Shown here piece after piece: positions 33,790 to 41,887 of a DNA stretch of 41,887 nucleotides. This DNA comes from Steroidobacteraceae bacterium (GTDB lineage: Bacteria; Pseudomonadota; Gammaproteobacteria; Steroidobacterales; Steroidobacteraceae). The position numbers were made by a program, and so were the translations under genes. Numbering within the stretch: the first letter of the stretch is position 1; each line of letters begins with the position of its first letter. The stretch covers positions 1 through 41,887 of the forward strand of contig JAGOXN010000002.1 of NCBI GenBank assembly GCA_018059685.1. The letters run 5' to 3'. The notes under the pieces are model-generated. The model did no database searches and had not been told where the DNA came from. It saw nothing but the letters and a program-made list of their open reading frames with translations.

Positions 33790-36675
33790 ATGGCAGGTCC
33801 GATGAGCGAACTCGATGCAATGCTGCCACCGACGCCGCTCAGCGCGGGAAATGCCGCGTACGTCGAGGCGCTCTACGAGCGATTCCTCGCCGACCCAGGC
33901 TCGGTGGAACCGGGCTGGCGCGGGTATTTCACCGGGCTCGGCGGTCTCGGCGACGACGTCGCTCATGGCCCGCTGGTCGAGGATCTCGCGCGACGATCGC
34001 GATCGTCGCGAGTCGCGTTGCAAGCGCCGTCCGGTCCCGATGTCGCCGCGAAGCAGGGTGCCGTCTCGAGGCTCATACAGATCTATGCGAACCGCGGACA
34101 CCTCGTCGCCAGCATCGATCCGCTCGGGCTCATGGTGCGACCGTGGCCCAAGGTGCTCGCCCTCGACTACTTCGGCCTGACCGAGGCTGATCTCGACACC
34201 GAGTTCCTGACCGGAAGCCGCAACGACGCGATCCGGCCGAGACTCAAGCTGCGCGAACTGATCGCTCAGCTGAAGCAGGTCTACTGCGGCACGATCGGCG
34301 CCGAGTTCGCGCACGTGTCGCACACCGATGAGCGCCTGTGGCTGCAGGACCGCTTCCAGGTCGGGCGCCTGCAGCAGCACTTCTCGTCCGACGAGAAGAA
34401 GGACATCCTCTGGAACCTGACCATGGGCGAGGGCCTCGAGCGATACCTCGCCACGCGCTACCCGGCCCAGAAGCGCTTCTCGCTCGAGGGCGGCGACAGC
34501 CTGATCCCGCTGCTCGAGGACATGATCCAGTCCGGCGGCCTGCGCGGCATCGAGGACATCGTCATCGGCATGGCCCACCGCGGGCGGCTCAACGTGCTGG
34601 TGAACGTGCTCGGCAAGGCGCCGGGCGAGTTGTTCTCCGAGTTCGAGGGCAATTACGACCTCGCGAAGCTCAAGGGCTCCGGGGACGTCAAGTATCACAA
34701 GGGGTTCTCCTGCGACGTCGGCACGCCGGGCGGCAACGTCCACGTGGCGCTCGCATTCAACCCGTCGCACCTCGAGGTCGTCGATCCGGTCGTGGAAGGC
34801 TCGGTGCGGGCTCGCCAGGAGCGTCGCGGCGACGCCAGGGGCGACAAGGTGATGGCGGTCCTGATTCACGGTGACGCGGCCTTTGCGGGGCAGGGCGTGG
34901 TAGCCGAGACGCTGCAGATGTCCCAGGCGCGCGCGTTCCACACGGGCGGCACGCTGCACATCGTCATCAACAACCAGGTCGGCTTCACCATGCACGACCC
35001 GCGCGACGCCCGCTCGACGCTCTATTGCAGCGACGTCGCGAAGATGCTCGAGGCGCCGATCCTGCACGTGAACGGCGACGATCCCGAAGCGGTCGTCTTC
35101 GCGGCGCGCTTCGCGCTCGACTATCGCATGAAGTTCCGCAAGGACGTCGTGATCGACCTCGTCTGCTACCGCCGCCTCGGCCACAACGAGGCGGACGAAC
35201 CCGCGGCAACCCAGCCGTTGATGTACGCGGCGATACGAGCCAGGCCGACGACCCGCCAGCTCTACGCGGAACAACTGGTCCGCACGGGCGTCGTCGAGTC
35301 GGCGGAGGTGGAGGCGCTGGCCGAGCGCTACCGGACGGGACTGGACGAAGGCCGGCCACAGGCGCACCAGGTGCTCGGCCTGATCGGCAACAAGCACACG
35401 GTCGACTGGTCGAAGTTCAACCACGTCGACTGGTCCGATCCGGTGCAGACGGGCGTGCGGCCCGAAGTGCTGCGCGAGCTCGCGACAAGGGCGACCACGT
35501 ATCCTGAAGGGTTCGTGCTGCACCGGCAGGTCCAGAGGATCGTCGAGGACCGGCGCCGCATGGCGATCGGGCAGGCCGCGGTCGACTGGGGTTTCGCGGA
35601 GACGCTGGCCTACGCGTCGCTGCTCGACCAGGGTTACGCGGTGCGCATCACGGGGCAGGACAGCGGGCGTGGAACGTTCTTCCACCGCCATGCCGTCGGG
35701 CACGACCAGACGACTGGCGCGACCCATGTGCCACTGAAGCACATCAAGCCCGGCCAGCCGCGCTTTCGCGTCACGGATTCGCTGCTGTCGGAAGAAGCGG
35801 TGCTCGGTTTCGAGTACGGCTATTCGACGACGGACCCGAACTGCCTCGTGATCTGGGAAGGCCAGTTCGGCGACTTCGTCAACGGCGCCCAGGTCATCAT
35901 CGACCAGTTCATCAGCTCGGGCGAGTCGAAATGGGGCCGCATCTGCGGGCTCACGCTGTTCCTGCCGCACGGCTACGAGGGGCAGGGTCCCGAGCATTCC
36001 TCGGCGCGGCCGGAGCGCTTCCTGCAGCTCTGCGCCGAAAACAACATGTCATTGTGCGTGCCGTCGACGCCGGCCCAGATGTTCCACATGCTGCGCCGGC
36101 AGATGCTGCGCGACTTCCGCAAGCCGCTGATCGTCATGACGCCCAAGAGCCTGCTGCGGCACAAGCTGTCGGTCTCGGCCATCGAGGATCTCGCGCGCGG
36201 CCACTTCCAGAACGTCATCGACGAGATCGACGACCTGGCGCCCGGCAAGGTCCGGCGCGTCGTGTTCTGCGCGGGGAAGGTGTACTTCGACCTGCTCGAG
36301 GCGCGGCGGGCGAGCGAGGTTCGCGACGTCGCGATCGTGCGCATCGAGCAGCTCTATCCGTTCCCGTCCGAGCAATACGCGTCAGTCCTGCGGCGTTACC
36401 CGAACGCGACGGAAGTCGTGTGGTGCCAGGAGGAACCGCAGAACCAGGGTGCCTGGTACCAGGTCCGCCACCGCCTGCAGGAACCGCTGAGCCACGGGCA
36501 GGAGCTTCTGTACTCCGGGCGGGCGCCGGCCGCGGCGCCGGCCACGGGAATTCCGCAGCTCCACAATCAGCAACAGCAGGGCCTCGTGGCGGCGGCGCTG
36601 ACCGCCTCGACGAGGGACGGGACGGCACGCGCGACCGCGCGCCTGCGAACGACCGGCAGCAGGAAACGATCATGA
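33790..36675 (+). CDS. sucA: SucA, 2-oxoglutarate dehydrogenase E1
   Basis: E1 decarboxylates 2-oxoglutarate with thiamine diphosphate in the TCA cycle. The 961-residue product has the N-terminal helix that binds E2 ([27 protein letters not shown]), ThDP/active-site segments [46 protein letters not shown], and the C-terminal domain with [19 protein letters not shown] and [26 protein letters not shown] 33790 is used; ATG 33802 with AGG 6 bases upstream is equally possible and loses four residues. Its TGA overlaps the sucB ATG (ATGA). Confidence 0.97.
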   Translation: MAGPMSELDAMLPPTPLSAGNAAYVEALYERFLADPGSVEPGWRGYFTGLGGLGDDVAHGPLVEDLARRSRSSRVALQAPSGPDVAAKQGAVSRLIQIYANRGHLVASIDPLGLMVRPWPKVLALDYFGLTEADLDTEFLTGSRNDAIRPRLKLRELIAQLKQVYCGTIGAEFAHVSHTDERLWLQDRFQVGRLQQHFSSDEKKDILWNLTMGEGLERYLATRYPAQKRFSLEGGDSLIPLLEDMIQSGGLRGIEDIVIGMAHRGRLNVLVNVLGKAPGELFSEFEGNYDLAKLKGSGDVKYHKGFSCDVGTPGGNVHVALAFNPSHLEVVDPVVEGSVRARQERRGDARGDKVMAVLIHGDAAFAGQGVVAETLQMSQARAFHTGGTLHIVINNQVGFTMHDPRDARSTLYCSDVAKMLEAPILHVNGDDPEAVVFAARFALDYRMKFRKDVVIDLVCYRRLGHNEADEPAATQPLMYAAIRARPTTRQLYAEQLVRTGVVESAEVEALAERYRTGLDEGRPQAHQVLGLIGNKHTVDWSKFNHVDWSDPVQTGVRPEVLRELATRATTYPEGFVLHRQVQRIVEDRRRMAIGQAAVDWGFAETLAYASLLDQGYAVRITGQDSGRGTFFHRHAVGHDQTTGATHVPLKHIKPGQPRFRVTDSLLSEEAVLGFEYGYSTTDPNCLVIWEGQFGDFVNGAQVIIDQFISSGESKWGRICGLTLFLPHGYEGQGPEHSSARPERFLQLCAENNMSLCVPSTPAQMFHMLRRQMLRDFRKPLIVMTPKSLLRHKLSVSAIEDLARGHFQNVIDEIDDLAPGKVRRVVFCAGKVYFDLLEARRASEVRDVAIVRIEQLYPFPSEQYASVLRRYPNATEVVWCQEEPQNQGAWYQVRHRLQEPLSHGQELLYSGRAPAAAPATGIPQLHNQQQQGLVAAALTASTRDGTARATARLRTTGSRKRS

Positions 36676-37886
36676 CCATCGAAGTTCGCGTACCACAGCT
36701 TCCGGAATCCGTCGCCGACGCCACGCTCGTCGCCTGGCACAAGCAACCTGGCGACGCCGTGGCGCGCGACGAGAACCTCGTCGACCTCGAGACCGACAAG
36801 GTGGTGCTCGAGGTTCCGGCCCCGACGGCCGGGATCGTGAAGGAACTCAAGGTGCAGAACGGCGCCACGGTGACGAGCGGGCAGGTACTGGCCCTGCTCG
36901 AAGAAGGCGCGGGAGCGGTGCCGGACAAGGCGGCGGCGCCCGCGGTGGCGGTCGCTGCCACGGCGCAGGCCGCGCCGTCCGCTGCGGGCGAGAAGCTCGC
37001 ACCGTCCGTACGGCGCCTGGTCGAGGAGCACAAGCTCGACGCCGGCGCGATCGCGGGCAGCGGACGCGACGGCCGCATCACCAAGGGCGACGTGCTGACG
37101 CACCTGTCCGGCAGGACCGGGGCACCGGCCACCGCCGCGGGCTCGACGGCGCCGGGCGCAACCACCCCGGCGGTCACCTCGACCGGTCGCGGGGAGCGCA
37201 GGGTGCCGATGACCCGACTGCGCGCACGCATCGCCGAGCGCCTCGTGCAGGCGCAGTCGACCGCAGCGATGCTGACGACCTTCAACGAGGTCGACCTCAC
37301 GGCCGTCAACGAGCTGCGGGCCCGGTACAAGGAGCGCTTCGAGAAGCAGCACGGCGCGCGCCTCGGCTTCATGGGCTTCTTCGTCAAGGCGTGCATCGAG
37401 GCCTTGCGGCGCTTCCCGGCGGTCAATGCCTCGGTCGACGGCAATGACATCGTCTATCACGAATACTTCGATATTGGCGTGGCCGTGTCCACGGATCGTG
37501 GACTGATCGTCCCGGTCCTGCGCGATGCGGATACGATGAGTTTCGGCACGATCGAGAAGGCCGTTGTGGCCTATGCGAACCGCGCGCGCGAGGGTTCGAT
37601 CACCATCGAGGAACTCACCGGCGGCACTTTCACGATCACCAACGGCGGCGTGTTCGGCTCGCTCCTTTCGACCCCGATCCTCAACGTGCCGCAGAGCGCG
37701 ATCCTCGGCATGCACAAGATCCAGGAGCGACCGATGGCCGTGGACGGACAGGTGGTGGTGCGCCCGATGATGTATCTCGCGCTGACCTATGACCACCGCC
37801 TCATCGACGGCCGCGAGGCCGTGCAGTTTCTGGTGGCGGTCAAGGACGCGCTCGAGGATCCGGCGCGCCTGCTGCTGCAGGTCTGA
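36672..37886 (+). CDS. sucB: SucB, dihydrolipoyl succinyltransferase E2
   Basis: E2 transfers the succinyl group to CoA and forms the core of the 2-oxoglutarate dehydrogenase complex. The 404-residue product has one lipoyl domain with Lys43 ([14 protein letters not shown]), an Ala/Pro linker, a peripheral subunit-binding domain ([33 protein letters not shown]) and the catalytic domain ending [16 protein letters not shown] with the active-site His. It overlaps sucA by 4 bases and precedes lpd by 16. Confidence 0.97.
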   Translation: MTIEVRVPQLPESVADATLVAWHKQPGDAVARDENLVDLETDKVVLEVPAPTAGIVKELKVQNGATVTSGQVLALLEEGAGAVPDKAAAPAVAVAATAQAAPSAAGEKLAPSVRRLVEEHKLDAGAIAGSGRDGRITKGDVLTHLSGRTGAPATAAGSTAPGATTPAVTSTGRGERRVPMTRLRARIAERLVQAQSTAAMLTTFNEVDLTAVNELRARYKERFEKQHGARLGFMGFFVKACIEALRRFPAVNASVDGNDIVYHEYFDIGVAVSTDRGLIVPVLRDADTMSFGTIEKAVVAYANRAREGSITIEELTGGTFTITNGGVFGSLLSTPILNVPQSAILGMHKIQERPMAVDGQVVVRPMMYLALTYDHRLIDGREAVQFLVAVKDALEDPARLLLQV

Positions 37887-37902
37887 TCACCAAGGAGCGT
37901 CC

Positions 37903-39330
37903 ATGTCCGAGTCGTTCGATGTCGTCGTGATCGGCGCCGGCCCGGCCGGCTATCCCTGCGCGATCCGCGCGGGCCAGAATGGCCTCAAGGTCGCGTGCAT
38001 CGACGAATGGCAGAACCACGACGGCAGCCGCACATTCGGCGGCACCTGCGTGAACGCGGGCTGCATCCCGTCGAAGGCGCTGCTCGAGTCGACCGAGCTC
38101 TATCACAAGGCGCAGGGTGAATTCGGCGCGCATGGCATCCGCATCGGCGAACTCGCGTTCGACCTCGCGGTGATGCAGAAGCGCAAGGCGAAGATCGTGA
38201 AGGCCTCCACGCAGGGCATCGCCGGCCTGCTGAAGGGCGCCGGTGTCACGGCGCTGCAGGGCCACGGTCGCCTGTTGCCCGGGCGCAAGGTCGAGTTCAC
38301 CGGGACCGACGGCACGGTGCGCGAGCTCGCCGCGCAACACGTCGTGCTGGCCTCGGGCTCGGTGCCAATGGCGCTCGAGTCCGTGCCGTTCGACGGCAAG
38401 GCAGTGGTGGATTCCTGGGGCGCACTCGAGTTCGACGCGGTGCCGAAGCGCCTCGGCGTCATCGGCGCGGGCGTGATCGGACTCGAGCTCGGCAGCGTCT
38501 GGCGCCGGCTCGGCGCCGAGGTCATCGTGCTCGAGGCGCTGGAACAGTTCCTCTACATGGCGGACGGACAACTCGCCAGGGAGGCGCTCAGGCATTTCAA
38601 GAAACTCGGGCTGGACGTGCGGCTCGGTGCCAGGGTGAGCGGCGCGCGGTCCGGTGCGGACGGCGTGACGCTCACGTACATGGATGGCGCGGGCGAGAAG
38701 ACCGTGACCGTCGACAAGGTCGTCGTCGCGATCGGCCGGCGACCCTTTACGCGGGACCTGCTGGCCGCAGGCACCGGCGTCGAACTCGACGAGCGCGGCT
38801 TCGTGAAAGTCGACCACGAATGCCGTACGGTCGTTCCGGGCGTCTGGGCCATCGGCGACGTCGTGCGGGGACCCATGCTGGCCCACAAGGGCAAGGAGGA
38901 GGGCGTGATGGTCGGTGACCTGATGGCAGGGCACGTCTCCGAGGTCAACTACAAGGCCGTGCCGTCGGTGATCTACACCGCGCCGGAGATCGCCTGGGTC
39001 GGCCAGAGCGAGGAAGAGGTGAAGAAGCTCGGGCGGCCCTACAAGGTCGGCAGCTTCCCGTTCATGGCGAGCGGCCGGGCACGGGCGATGGAGGCGACCG
39101 CCGGCTTCTGCAAGGTGATCTCGGCGTCGGACGACGACGAGATCCTTGGCGTACACATCATCGGGCCGATGGCCGGTGAACTCATCGCCGAGGCGGTACT
39201 CGCGCTCGAGTACTCGGCGAGCACCGAGGACCTGCAGCGGACCATGCATGCGCACCCGACCCTGAGCGAGGCCCTGCACGAGGCGGCGCTCGGCGCGGAC
39301 GGGCGCGCGATCGACTATCCCAACAAGTAG
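37903..39330 (+). CDS. lpd: dihydrolipoyl dehydrogenase E3
   Basis: E3 reoxidises dihydrolipoamide with FAD and NAD+. The 475-residue product has the FAD site VVVIGAGPAGYPCAI, the redox disulfide Cys49-Cys54 (GGTCVNAGCIPSKALL), the NAD site LGVIGAGVIGLELGSVW, and the C-terminal interface HAHPTLSEALHEAAL with catalytic His/Glu. Its position after sucB points to service for 2-oxoglutarate dehydrogenase, perhaps also other complexes. ATG 37903 has GGAG 7 bases upstream. It converges on relA with a 10-base gap. Confidence 0.97.
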   Translation: MSESFDVVVIGAGPAGYPCAIRAGQNGLKVACIDEWQNHDGSRTFGGTCVNAGCIPSKALLESTELYHKAQGEFGAHGIRIGELAFDLAVMQKRKAKIVKASTQGIAGLLKGAGVTALQGHGRLLPGRKVEFTGTDGTVRELAAQHVVLASGSVPMALESVPFDGKAVVDSWGALEFDAVPKRLGVIGAGVIGLELGSVWRRLGAEVIVLEALEQFLYMADGQLAREALRHFKKLGLDVRLGARVSGARSGADGVTLTYMDGAGEKTVTVDKVVVAIGRRPFTRDLLAAGTGVELDERGFVKVDHECRTVVPGVWAIGDVVRGPMLAHKGKEEGVMVGDLMAGHVSEVNYKAVPSVIYTAPEIAWVGQSEEEVKKLGRPYKVGSFPFMASGRARAMEATAGFCKVISASDDDEILGVHIIGPMAGELIAEAVLALEYSASTEDLQRTMHAHPTLSEALHEAALGADGRAIDYPNK

Positions 39331-39340
39331 CCGGTTCCGG

Positions 39341-41464
39341 TCAGCGTCTGCGTCGCGCGCGGATCACGTTCGGCAGGCCCGCGAATCGCGACAGGAGACG
39401 GCTCAGCTCGTCGAGACCGTGTACCGCGACCGTGACGTCGACGGTGGCGGTGTTCTCGGCCGCGTCGGTCACGGTGTTCATGGCCTGGATGGCGATGTGC
39501 TCGTCGGCCAGCACCGACGAAATGTCGCGGACGAGTCCCCGGTGATCGAACGCGTCGATGGTCACCGCGACCGGGAACGTGCGCTCCGGCGACGGGCGTC
39601 CCCAGTCGACGAGCAGCACGCGCTGTGGCTGGGCATCGCGCATGCGCAGGAGGTTGGCGCAGTCCGCACGGTGGATGCTCACGCCGCGCCCGAGCGTGAT
39701 GTAACCCGCGATCGGCTCCGGCGGCACCGGACGGCAGCAGCGTGCGAACGAGCTCAGGAGGTCGCCGACGCCATCGATGACCATACCTGCGGCCGCGCCG
39801 GCCGCCGCGCGGCCCTGCGGCGGCGCGCGCGGCAGCTTCGGGGGTTCGCGTTCGTGCAGGCGCCGCTGCATGGCGCCCGCAACCTGGGCCAGCGTGAGGT
39901 CGCCTTCACCGAGCCCGATGAAGAGCGTCTCGGCATTCGGCAGCCCGAGTTCGTCGAGGATCTCGGGCAGCGGCGGCGCGCGCACGCCGAGCCGCTCGAT
40001 CTCGCGCTCGAACATCTGCCGACCGTGCTCCCGGTTCTGGCCGACGTCGAGCTTGCGGAACCAGCTGCGCACCTTGGCCCGGTTGCGCGGCGAGGCGAGG
40101 AAGCCCAGCGCGGGTACCAGCCAGTCGCGACTCGGGTTGGGATGCTTGCCCGTGACGATCTCGACGGTGTCGCCGTTGGCAAGGCGGTGGTCGAGCGACA
40201 CCATGCGCCCGTTCACCTTCGCGCCGCGGCAGCGGTGACCCAGGTTCGTGTGCACGTGATAGGCGAAGTCGAGCGGCGTCGCGCCCGACGGCAGGTCGAC
40301 GACCTCGCCCCGCGGGCTCAGCGCGTAGACGCGGTCCTCGAAGATCTCGGCCTGCAGGCCGTCGAGCAGGTCGGGTTCGGCACCGGAGCGGGCCGTGGGC
40401 TCGAGCAGCTCGCGCAGCCAGTTGATCTTCTGCTGGTAGCTCGTCTCGGCCTTGCGGCCTTCCTTGTACTGCCAGTGCGCGGCGACGCCGAGCTCGGCAT
40501 GCTCGTGCATCTCGCGCGTGCGGATCTGCACCTCGAGCGGCAGCTTGCCGGGCCCGATCACCGCCGTGTGCAGCGACCGGTAATTGTTGTCCTTGGGCGT
40601 GGCGATGTAGTCGTCGAACTCGCCCGGTATGTACGGCCACAGGCCATGCACGATGCCGAGTGCGGCGTAGCAGTCCGCCACGGTGTCGACCAGCACGCGC
40701 ATCGCGAGCACGTCCATGACCTGCTCGAAGGCGAGGCCCTTTCGCTGCATCTTGCGCCAGATGCTGTAGATGTGCTTCGGCCGGCCGGAGATCTCGGCCG
40801 CGATGCCGGCGCCGTCGAGCTCGCGCGTCAGCTCGCGCCTGACGTCGTCGATGTAGCGCTCGCGTGCCTCCCGCTTCGCCTTGAGCCAGCCCGCGATGCG
40901 CCGGTACTCGGCCGGCTCGCTGTAGCGGAACGCGAGGTCCTCGAGTTCCCACTTGAGCTGCCAGATGCCGAGCCGGTTGGCGAGTGGCGCGTAGATCTCG
41001 CGCGTCTCGAGCGCCGCGCGCCGCTGCTCGGGCTCCGTGGCGCCCTTCAGGCTGCGCAGCCGCACGAGCTGCAGCGCGAGGCGGATGAGCACCAGCCGCA
41101 CGTCCGACGCCAGCGACAGCAGGAGTTTCCGCAGGCCTTCGGCCTGCTCGGGCTTGAGCGCCTGACCTGGATTCCATCCGGCCGGGATGCCGCTGTCGCC
41201 GACACGCTCGAGTTCGCGCGCGAGGCGCACCGCCTGTTCGCCGAAGACATCGACTGCGCGCTTGTCGTCCCCGCCGCGGTCGCGCGGCCAGTGGCAGAGA
41301 AGCGCCGCAAGCAGGACGTCCTCGTCGGCCTGCAGCCCGGCCAGGAGGCCGGCGAGCTCGACGGCCCGCGACAGCTCGTCCTGCGATGCGAGCGCGCGCA
41401 TCTCCTCGAGCGCCGCGCGCAGGCGCGGCGAATGCGAAGCGATGTCGATCTCGGCGGGTCTCAC
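39341..41464 (-). CDS. relA: RelA, (p)ppGpp synthetase
   Basis: RelA makes (p)ppGpp on stalled ribosomes during amino-acid starvation. The 707-residue product has a degenerate HD hydrolase region (the HD pair is replaced in LLAALLCHWPRD, near residue 53), a synthetase domain with RPKHIYSIWRKMQ and EFDDYIATPKDNNYRSLHT, where EFDD is the EXDD motif of monofunctional RelA, a TGS domain (EDRVYALSPRGEVVDLPSGATPLDFAYHVH), a Cys-rich segment (FARCCRPVPPEPIAGYITLGRGVSIHRADC) and a C-terminal ACT domain. The GTG at 41464 is preferred; the frame is open further upstream only by overlapping ruvC on the other strand. Confidence 0.95.
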   Translation of the reverse strand: MRPAEIDIASHSPRLRAALEEMRALASQDELSRAVELAGLLAGLQADEDVLLAALLCHWPRDRGGDDKRAVDVFGEQAVRLARELERVGDSGIPAGWNPGQALKPEQAEGLRKLLLSLASDVRLVLIRLALQLVRLRSLKGATEPEQRRAALETREIYAPLANRLGIWQLKWELEDLAFRYSEPAEYRRIAGWLKAKREARERYIDDVRRELTRELDGAGIAAEISGRPKHIYSIWRKMQRKGLAFEQVMDVLAMRVLVDTVADCYAALGIVHGLWPYIPGEFDDYIATPKDNNYRSLHTAVIGPGKLPLEVQIRTREMHEHAELGVAAHWQYKEGRKAETSYQQKINWLRELLEPTARSGAEPDLLDGLQAEIFEDRVYALSPRGEVVDLPSGATPLDFAYHVHTNLGHRCRGAKVNGRMVSLDHRLANGDTVEIVTGKHPNPSRDWLVPALGFLASPRNRAKVRSWFRKLDVGQNREHGRQMFEREIERLGVRAPPLPEILDELGLPNAETLFIGLGEGDLTLAQVAGAMQRRLHEREPPKLPRAPPQGRAAAGAAAGMVIDGVGDLLSSFARCCRPVPPEPIAGYITLGRGVSIHRADCANLLRMRDAQPQRVLLVDWGRPSPERTFPVAVTIDAFDHRGLVRDISSVLADEHIAIQAMNTVTDAAENTATVDVTVAVHGLDELSRLLSRFAGLPNVIRARRRR

Positions 41465-41515
41465 GGCGTGCGCTATGATACCGCGCTGAATTTCCGACCC
41501 TCGTGAGGTGAGTGC

Positions 41516-41887
41516 TTGCCCAGGCTCAATCGTGGCGGCCGGCGCTGGGCGGTCCCGGTGCGCGCGGGCGTGGCGCGTGGCGAATCCGTCCGGATCCTGG
41601 GGCTCGATCCGGGATCGCAGGCCACGGGCTTCGGGGTCATCGACTGGGTGGAGGGCGAGGCGCGCTACGTCGCGAGCGGGGCGATCCGCACCGCCGGGAG
41701 CGAGTTCCCGCCGCGATTGCGGCAGATCTTCGACGGCGTGGCGGCGCTGATGCGCGAGTACGCGCCGCGCGAGGTGGCCATCGAACGCGTGTTCCTGCAC
41801 CGCAATGCCGACAGCGCACTCAAGCTCGGCCAGGCGCGTGGCGCGGCGCTGTGCGCGGCGTTCGCAGGCGATCCGGGCGTCTATGAG
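41516..41887 (+). CDS. ruvC: RuvC, Holliday junction resolvase (5' part, runs off window)
   Basis: RuvC cleaves Holliday junctions made during recombination repair. The visible 124 residues contain the first catalytic Asp ([17 protein letters not shown]) and the second catalytic acid with its helix ([26 protein letters not shown]). The gene continues past 41887. The start is uncertain: TTG 41516 has AGGTGAG upstream but gives a 24-residue basic extension before RILGLDPG, while GTG 41558 or GTG 41570 gives a more usual length. It is divergent from relA; the 51-base gap is short for two promoters. Confidence 0.92.
   Translation, partial: MPRLNRGGRRWAVPVRAGVARGESVRILGLDPGSQATGFGVIDWVEGEARYVASGAIRTAGSEFPPRLRQIFDGVAALMREYAPREVAIERVFLHRNADSALKLGQARGAALCAAFAGDPGVYE

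Noticed and set aside
33661-35997. A 778-codon open frame on the - strand
   Set aside because: It is the antisense shadow of sucA and its upstream region; low-complexity, no motifs.
41465-41800. Extended RelA start giving 819 residues
   Set aside because: The additional 112 residues lie antisense to ruvC and show no conservation; GTG 41464 fits the family length.

Overview
The window is a densely packed, high-GC chromosomal segment of a Gammaproteobacterium. The evidence is a complete Mla phospholipid-transport set, an Rnk homologue, the gcvR-bcp/dapA neighbourhood known from enterics, a gammaproteobacterial-type Rrf2 regulator at the head of a suf operon, and a lexA-imuA-imuB-dnaE2 cassette. 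By memory of such gene content it fits the Xanthomonadales/Steroidobacterales/Nevskiales side of the class; no search was run. There is no phage, plasmid, integron or CRISPR content, and nearly all of the DNA is coding, with genes often overlapping by 1-4 bases.

Layout. (1) 118-6227, + strand: an SOS mutasome operon, lexA-imuA-imuB-dnaE2, behind two tandem LexA boxes. imuB carries an in-frame 114-bp palindromic insertion. (2) 6250-7456, - strand: a small acidic protein and a CnoX-like thioredoxin/TPR protein. (3) 7573-13633, + strand: a DUF481 outer-membrane protein, a short PutA, L-serine dehydratase and an SDR oxidoreductase, probably one amino-acid catabolism operon. (4) 20664-13630, - strand: a nine-gene Fe-S assembly operon (Rrf2 regulator, sufB, C, D, S, U, T, a Rieske ferredoxin, sixA) behind an IscR-type-1-like operator. 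(5) 20831-24025, + strand: mlaFEDCB, preceded by a candidate 34-codon leader ORF that overlaps the mlaF start. (6) 29504-24055, - strand: gcvR, a first peroxiredoxin Q/Bcp, phoH2, a BepA-type M48 protease, mlaA and rnk. (7) 29617-32302, + strand: dapA, tRNA-Ser(GGA), apbE and a membrane-anchored histidine-phosphatase-fold protein with an altered active site. (8) 33334-32389, - strand: a GNAT acetyltransferase and a second Bcp. (9) 33408-33616: tRNA-Ala(CGC), a strong intrinsic terminator, tRNA-Arg(CCT). (10) 33790-39330, + strand: sucA-sucB-lpd, the 2-oxoglutarate dehydrogenase complex. (11) relA (-) and the 5' part of ruvC (+) to the window end.

How it works together. DNA damage induces LexA self-cleavage and expression of ImuA/ImuB/DnaE2, a mutagenic gap-filling complex. 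Suf builds Fe-S clusters used by enzymes such as the serine dehydratase encoded nearby. MlaA and MlaFEDCB, encoded close together but on opposite strands, maintain outer-membrane lipid asymmetry, with BepA as an envelope protease/chaperone. Proline and serine degradation feed glutamate and pyruvate toward the TCA cycle, where sucAB-lpd acts.

Most of the window is ordinary housekeeping. The features that most deserve a second look are the palindromic element inside imuB, the leader ORF before mlaF, the histidine-phosphatase-like protein with Tyr for the second catalytic His, the coupling of sixA to the suf operon, and the overprinted tail of the first Bcp.
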